NCBI GenBank assembly: GCA_036768485.1
Contig: JAVLUZ010000402.1
Span: 186,001 to 250,000, forward strand
DNA: 64,000 bases
From: Mermis nigrescens
Taxonomy: Eukaryota > Nematoda > Enoplea > Mermithida > Mermithidae
Direction: 5' to 3'
Below are positions 57,667 through 64,000 of this stretch, piece after piece. Within the stretch, counting starts at the first letter, position 1. Each line of letters begins with the position of its first letter. A program made the translations under genes and the position numbers. The notes under the pieces were generated by a model. That model was not told the DNA's origin and did no database searches. It saw nothing but the letters and a program-made list of their open reading frames with translations.

Positions 57667-58133
57667 CAGTGGCGGATCCAGGATTTTCTGATAGGGGGCG
57701 GAGCCCTAAATTTTCTAACAGTGTCCAAAATTGTCCAAAAAAATCTGTCGATTTTGCTCCTTCTTTTGATGAACAAAATCATTTGTGATTTTAAAAAATG
57801 AAGAATTTTTGAAAGATTTCTGCTAAAACGCGCAAAATTAGTGCAAAATTCGGCGCAAAGCGCCAAAAAATACTCAAGAAATCATAATAAGAACTAAAAA
57901 ATCGTTGTTCTGTACCGAAACTATTCTTCTGACGTAAGAATACGGTTTTTAGATCCCTAAGAAAGTCAGTAAATGTCATTAATAAGACTGCCCAGCGCAA
58001 GCGCCGGAAAATTTTGAAAAATTAAAATTAAAAATGGTTAAAATCATATAAAATACGCATTATTCTCTACTGCGCCCAAATATTTTTTGACAATAGTGGG
58101 CAGCCGCCCCCGCTCCCCCTGAATACGCCCTTG
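57667..58133 (+). mobile_element. hAT-like element, CAGTGGCGGAT family, long version
   Basis: A 467-bp element with ends CAGTGGCGGATCCAGG and, inverted, CAAGGGCGTATTCAGG. Flanks taagcgta and tgtgcgta agree at 6 of 8. The interior differs from the 185-bp copies and holds a GGCGCAAAGCGCC motif (57851). Confidence 0.82.
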
Positions 58134-59247
58134 TGTGCGTATGTACACACATGAATAGAAGGATTCAGTGGCCTATTTAGGATTTTCGTGATGGGCAGTA
58201 CCCTAACTTTTCCCAAACAGTCAAAAACACGTGTGAAAATCCGTTATTCACGCGAAAACAGAGGCAAGTCTAAGTGGGTGGGGCGGCCGCCTTTTAGGTC
58301 CAACATAGTTGTCAAGACAAAGAATGGATATGTTTTTATATTGATTTTTAAACTCAAATTTTTCAGGCATCGGACACTTCTATCTACTACATTAATTTAA
58401 TTGTTGGCGACCTGGTTAAAAAGCCATATTTTTCCGCCAGGAATTTCTTTTTGCGTCATCCAAAATTCTAATGATTTCCGAAACGATTTCAGTTATAAAA
58501 GATTATTTCAGCATGATCTTAAAAATTTTTTGACGCTTCGTGTCAGATGTTTTAATTGGCTTGTAAAACATACATATATGTAAGTGCACGAATTCAGGAA
58601 ACAGAACAATAACACAAGTCTCTCAGCAACCTTCTGCCTAATTTTCACAAAATTTCCGGCACTTCGCTCCCGATCTTCGGTAAAGTCAATGAAATGCATT
58701 TTTTTCAAAATGCCAAAATGTTGAAATTTATTGTAAAATCGTGCATCAAATACGATTGGTACTAAAGTAGACAATTCAAGAGGCAAAAAACGCTATTTAG
58801 CACGAAAATAGTGAATTTTTGGATCTGATGGCGCGAAGCACAGGGAATTTGTTCGTCAAGAAAGCTTGATAAAGTGTAATCATCGTTTTTCTATTCTAAA
58901 ATCTTCCAAAAAAACTTTGTGAAATGCGCCTACAAAAACCTATTTCTGGACGCAAGACTTTGGCTTTCAGGGCGCAGTCAAGTACAAGAACAATTAATAG
59001 GCAATTATACATATTTGTACTATTCGGCGCAAAGCGTCGAAAGAATGCCGGAAATTACGACAAATGATAGTTAAAGATCCTTCACAAATGCAACATGTGC
59101 ATGTGCGAGTACATAATACTACTTCTACAACTTGCCAAGTATGTTTGGCCAATGGAAAGGCGACCCCTGCCATCATACATTTGTAGAATCAAATGCTGGG
59201 GAGTCTTATAGGGCAAAATCGCAAAAAAGTGCCAAAAATATAATTAC
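58134..59247. other. Intergenic, fragments of MITEs
   Basis: 58167 begins another CAGTGGC...TTTAGG terminus with no partner end found. Two degenerate GGCGCGAAGC-type motifs lie near 58829 and 59024. 59170-59247 reads like the left part of a family B short element cut by repeat L copy 2. Confidence 0.5.
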
Positions 59248-62200
59248 TAGCAAAGAAAAATGCTCCGATGGAACAAAAAAGATGAATATATTTGGAATTG
59301 TGGATTATTAAGGATGTAAAAGGAGGGGACTAGGAAAAATCTACCTAAAATCGCAAAATCTGCTAAAAATCAGACTTTCTCTAAGCAACGCAAAAAATCG
59401 ATGTATATTCTGCGGCCTCTAAAAAAGTGTCTTTTTTAAATTATGTTCGAAGTTTCAGATAAGAGTGAACGAAATTATCAAGGTTACTTTTTTAAATTGC
59501 TGGCACCTAATTGATAGAAAACTAAGAGGTATTGTATTTAAAGTTGTTTTATTTTGTTATGAGCATTATAGCAAGCAAAGCAGGGGCCGATTGATTAGTG
59601 CACACAATCGTTTCGGGCATGCTAGTGTATCTACATTTAGTCTGTTTCAAGTCAACTTACGACGTTTCCTACTGTTTTAAACCAACCATGTCCCCAATTG
59701 TCTTCGATGTTTGCTATTTCATTCAATTGGCTTAGAAGACTGTTAGTTTACTCAATATCATTTCCCATAGCTACTGCATAGCTAGCGTGCTGCTTTTTCA
59801 ATCATTTTTATGGTTAAATATTTATTTTATCTGTTGGCCGCAGAATATACATCGATTTTTTGCGTTGCTTAGAGAAAGTCTGATTTTTAGCAGATTTTGC
59901 GACTTTAGGTAGATTTTTCCTAGTCCCCTCCTTTTACATCCTTAATAATCCACAATTCCAAGTATATTCATCTTTTTTGTTCCATCGGAGCATTTTTCTT
60001 TGCTAGTACCCCACTTTTAATTAGTATGATTTGAGTACATCAGTCAGTAAACACATACAATAACATGCCATTATAATGACAGCAGTCCAAGAACACGGAA
60101 AACAATACTGTTCTTAACATCAGCATTATCCTTTTCAAACAAGACAACCTTACATTATTTTAACAGATCAAAGTCTTTCAGCATCTTTACGCAAATATCA
60201 AGTGTAAGGAACACTAACGCTCAGATTTGGAAGTAAAATAAATTTGTAGTATAAACTACATTTTAACAACAAATGATTAGTGCAAACTTCACACAACTAC
60301 TAGGTGTAGAGAAAACTAATAGTCAGATTCTCAATTCTGATTTTACGTAGAACATTTTGAAAAAAATTAAGCTTCCGCAAGGCTCTAGAACAAGAGTTGA
60401 GTTAATAGGCAGTGTAAACTTTACACAACCACAGAGTTTAAAGAAAATTTCAGTCGGATTCGTAATTCTGATATTACGATCAACATTTATGAAAAAATTA
60501 GGTCTCCACAATGGCCCAAGGACAAATAAATATCAGATATGTTAACGTAGACTCAAGCTACGTTCACTTCGCTTACTTAACCCGAATCTCAAGCTTATGC
60601 GCTCACACTGGGGTTCACGCCCTTTTTAGGAGGTCGATCACCAGCCGGCGATTCGGGGGTAAGCGGCCCGGCCTATTCAAGGTAGCCCGTCCCTCTACGC
60701 ACGCACCTAGTGAAACTTACTTACTTAACCCCTTTGAGATTAAGTACCTAATTAAAGTAAGTTCCCGGAAACTTAATTGAGGGCTCAAAAAGATTATTAT
60801 TTAACTTGTTTTGGACCGAATTCCGGTGCTTGAAAATATTAAGGGTTCCTAAGTATAGTGTCGCACAAGGACAGAATTCAACAGCACGGAAATTCAACCG
60901 AGCCCAGCATCGTTAATTAAATAATTAATTTTTACAATTTTTTTGGACAGAAAAATTATGAAGCAATTAAAAAGCGACAGCATGGAGGATACATGCTACT
61001 GACCGTCGTGTTACTCTAATCGGGTAAAATCAAACAATGTAATTAAACAAGGGCACAAAGCCCTGCCAAAGGCATACAGGCACAAAGACTGATGCCCATT
61101 GGCACAAACACGAATGAGTAAAAACAAAGCGTACGGCGAAAAGAAGCGTGCACACTACGCAGAAAAACTAACAGACGAGTTCTGCAGCCAAGCAGATAAA
61201 AAGGCACGTACGGAGTCTGCTCACGTACGGCGACGAAAAGAAAAAAGATACGCTCAGCGCGGAAGCTGGCGGAGAGGCTCTCAGGCTCAAAAACTGATTG
61301 TGACTCAACACTCCCACCGTCTCAACATTCCCACTGTCTCAACATTCCTACTGTCTCAACACTCCCACTCGAATTCTCAACACTCCCACTGTCTCAACAT
61401 TCCCACTGTCTCAACACTCCCACTCGAATTCTCAACACTCCTACTGTCGCAACATTCCCACTGTCGCAATACTAAACGGGATCATATATGAGCATGAAGC
61501 GTCTGGGCGGCCTCTCGCCCAAGAATCTGGCGAACTTCCTAGAATTGTTATCATTGATACCTTTTGGGACTTGATCCCGTCTGGAGCCCCATAATTTTTA
61601 CGCTGCCCATGCATGAACGGTAAATTTCACTTAAGGGCGATAAGATTTACAACCTTGCACATATTCAGTTCAGATTTAGGATTTTAAATATCACTTTATG
61701 GTGATAAGATCTATGACCTTGCACATATTCTACTTCAACGGATTTAGGATTTTACTGACACTTTGGTTGAATTCACTTAATATATCTTCTTGGTTAAACT
61801 GTTAATGGATATAGCGTTGTTATCATCACGCATGTTGATAAAAATGAAACGCATTTCGCGATACCTGCATCTTAATGTTTTTTTGATGACATTAAATCTT
61901 GCTAACTAATTACCATAGCTTCGCCATAGAAATTGCGGAACAGTGGCATGTGGCATCCGTGTCAGTAAAATCCTAAATCCGTTGAAGTGTAATATGTGCA
62001 AGGTCGTAGATCTAATCACCATTAAGTGATATTTAAAATCCTTAATCTGAACTGGAATATGTGCAAGGTTGTAAATCTTATTGCCCTTAAGTGAAATTCA
62101 CCGTTCATGCATGGGCAGCGTAAAATTATGGGGCTTCGGACGTGATCAAGTCCCAAAAAGTATCAATGATAACAATTCAAGTTCGCCAGATTCTTGGGCG

Positions 62201-64000
62201 AGAGGGGGTCTCTAGACTCCACCCAGACGCTTCATGCTCATATATGGTCCCGTTTAGCATTGCGACAGTGGGAATGTTGAGACAGTGGGAGTGTTGAGAA
62301 TTCGAGTGGGAGTGTTGAGACAGGAGACAGTGGGAATGTTGAGACAGTGGGAATGTTGAGACAGTAAGAATGTTGAGACGGTACCCAAAAACTAATGTAA
62401 AATGTAAAATCTTAAAGTGCCCTCAAAACTGCGCTCGCACGCAGTTTCAACTGACGCAGAAAAAGAGGCGTAACAACACGAACCAAGAGATATGAAATGG
62501 ATCTACGAATACGACAATAGGCCTATGGGCAAAAGCTTACGGTAAAGGTATGTACAAACGAGACAGGCACAAATATGAGACACATACATATGATCTTTTA
62601 ACACACGTAAGATATGATAACACACATACCAATTCGTACTCAAGTCGCATTAAGCCCGAGTGCCCATTTTCCTATCCCGGATTTTGATTGAAAATATGTG
62701 TGGGAAAGGAATGAAAAATATGATAATTTTTAGGGGAAGGTGGTCCCGGGCGACTCGCTTAAGCGTTGCGCTTAACGGTCGTGTACTGCGTATGGAAATT
62801 GAGCACAAGAATGTACATCTGGGGCAATCAATCGGCTTTTTTCATCTGTTTCAAAAAAACCAATCCGATTTTTTCCCAAAACATTTTTTCAGTGTAAAGT
62901 TTACAAACATAAGTTTGGCATATACAAACGTACTACAATCAAAGGGCTACAAACTGGCCCAAACCGAATTTATTTACACTCCACTTTCTCTGTTCAGAAG
63001 TCGGGAGAGGTCGAATAGGATAAAAATAAAGTACTTTATAAGGGGTGGCGAACAAAAATATGGACAAACACGTATTTTTCACTGTCCACCACATTGTAAA
63101 CTTTAAAAATCTGAACCGAACGCCCCATTGAGTGTAAATAAATTCGGTTTAGGCCAGTTTGTAGCCATTTGATTGTAGTACGTTTGTATGTGCCAAACTT
63201 ATGTTCCGCAAAATATTTGATATGATTTACCAATTAAATACGAAGAAACCTGTTTTTTTCGCCCATTTTACACTTCAGATTTCGAACTTTACACCCCCAT
63301 AAACAACTCAATATTACGTTTTTTTGAACGAGGTTTGCTTCGACGTGTAGCCCTTAAAAGTTACTTTATATTTATATATTTAAATTATCTTAACTCATAA
63401 CCGAAAAAGTTGGCAGAGAAATCTTGGACAAAATCTGTTTTTTTACTCATCCACTATAGTGTAAAGTTTAAACCCCTAGTACTGTGTATTGATTGTAGAA
63501 AAGTTTGAAGGTCTGATTCGTTATTCTGACCTTACAGAGAACATTTTAAAAAAATCCATCATCCATGACGCTCTGGGCGGGAAAAATTTTTTCAGTGTAA
63601 AGTTTACACCTGCACTAATAACGCAATACTGATTGTAAAGAAACAAAATAAATTTTGACGTGTAGCGCTTAAGACGAGGCAGATTTTAAAGGTAGTTACC
63701 ACGTTCTTTCTACTAAGTGGAGAATATGGCAGGGAAAAAATATTTTTTGTCTCAGGCTCTTTACAATATACCGCCTCTAAATTTGAAAATATTACTTTTT
63801 AAGAAAAAATATAAAAAGTTTCTCTAAGATTTTATAACCGTCTACCTCTTGAAACCAATCAGACTGCATAGAATGTAAAACTGAGTTAGATATGCTCTTG
63901 CACATGAAAACAGTAAAAAAGCGTCTAATTTACACTCCTGTGCAACAACCGATGAGTGTAAAGAAATTTTAAGACCAGATTAGTAACCTATTAATTAGGG
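59248..64000 (+). mobile_element. Large repeat L, copy 2 (runs off the window)
   Basis: Collinear with copy 1 from the same terminus ACTAGCAAAGAAAAATGCTC. It carries the foldback element 61301-62385 where copy 1 is empty and lacks copy 1's MITE. It ends at the window edge inside the 465-bp tandem units, so the full length is unknown. Confidence 0.85.
61301..62385. mobile_element. Foldback (FB-like) transposon with minisatellite ends
   Basis: Inverted arms of roughly 430-460 bp (61301-61760 and 61960-62385) around a 200-bp centre. The outer part of each arm is a tandem array of about 17-19-bp units ('ctcaacattcccactgt'). The inner part contains a family B-like end (GCTGCCCATGCATG). Flanks caaaaactgattg and caaaaactaatg are a duplicated target; copy 1 of repeat L shows the empty site near 37567. 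No coding region. Confidence 0.9.

Overview
This is a nuclear window from a eukaryote, an invertebrate animal and most likely an arthropod. It is AT-rich, its genes are split by GT-AG introns, and coding density is very low. Only two host genes can be rebuilt with confidence, both on the minus strand. Most other structured sequence is transposable elements, many with readable target-site duplications (TSDs) and several nested inside one another. No rRNA, tRNA gene or CRISPR array was recognised.

Gene 1 (20742 down to 3464) is a complete heparan sulfate 2-O-sulfotransferase (Hs2st) of six coding exons. The intron phases match at every junction and the assembled protein is 346 residues. Gene 2 (from about 54353 down to 48104) is a stomatin/MEC-2-type SPFH (Band 7) membrane protein. 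Four coding exons join in phase; an upstream exon carrying the start codon was not found. No functional link between the two genes is apparent.

Region by region: 1-3463 is intergenic and contains short DNA transposons. 3464-20742 is Hs2st; its introns hold most of the clearest short non-autonomous elements with 8-bp TSDs, and one three-level nest (5988-7961). 20743-26241 holds a minisatellite and an inverted copy of a large repeat around a palindrome. 26242-34845 is a deep nest: a foldback-like element was hit by a tRNA-derived SINE, by a Merlin-type transposon and by a hAT-like element; the hAT-like element was hit by a LINE, and the LINE by a hAT MITE. 35537 to about 40030 and 59248-64000 are two copies of one large repeat (at least 4.5 kb), each carrying a private insertion. 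41070-45135 is a second degraded LINE on the minus strand. 48104-54353 is the stomatin-like gene. The rest is gene-poor intergenic sequence with repeat fragments.

Exons were found by reading both strands and matching conserved family motifs from memory. Repeat families were defined only by comparisons inside this window. Superfamily names (hAT, Merlin, CR1/Jockey) rest on termini, TSD length and protein motifs, not on database searches.
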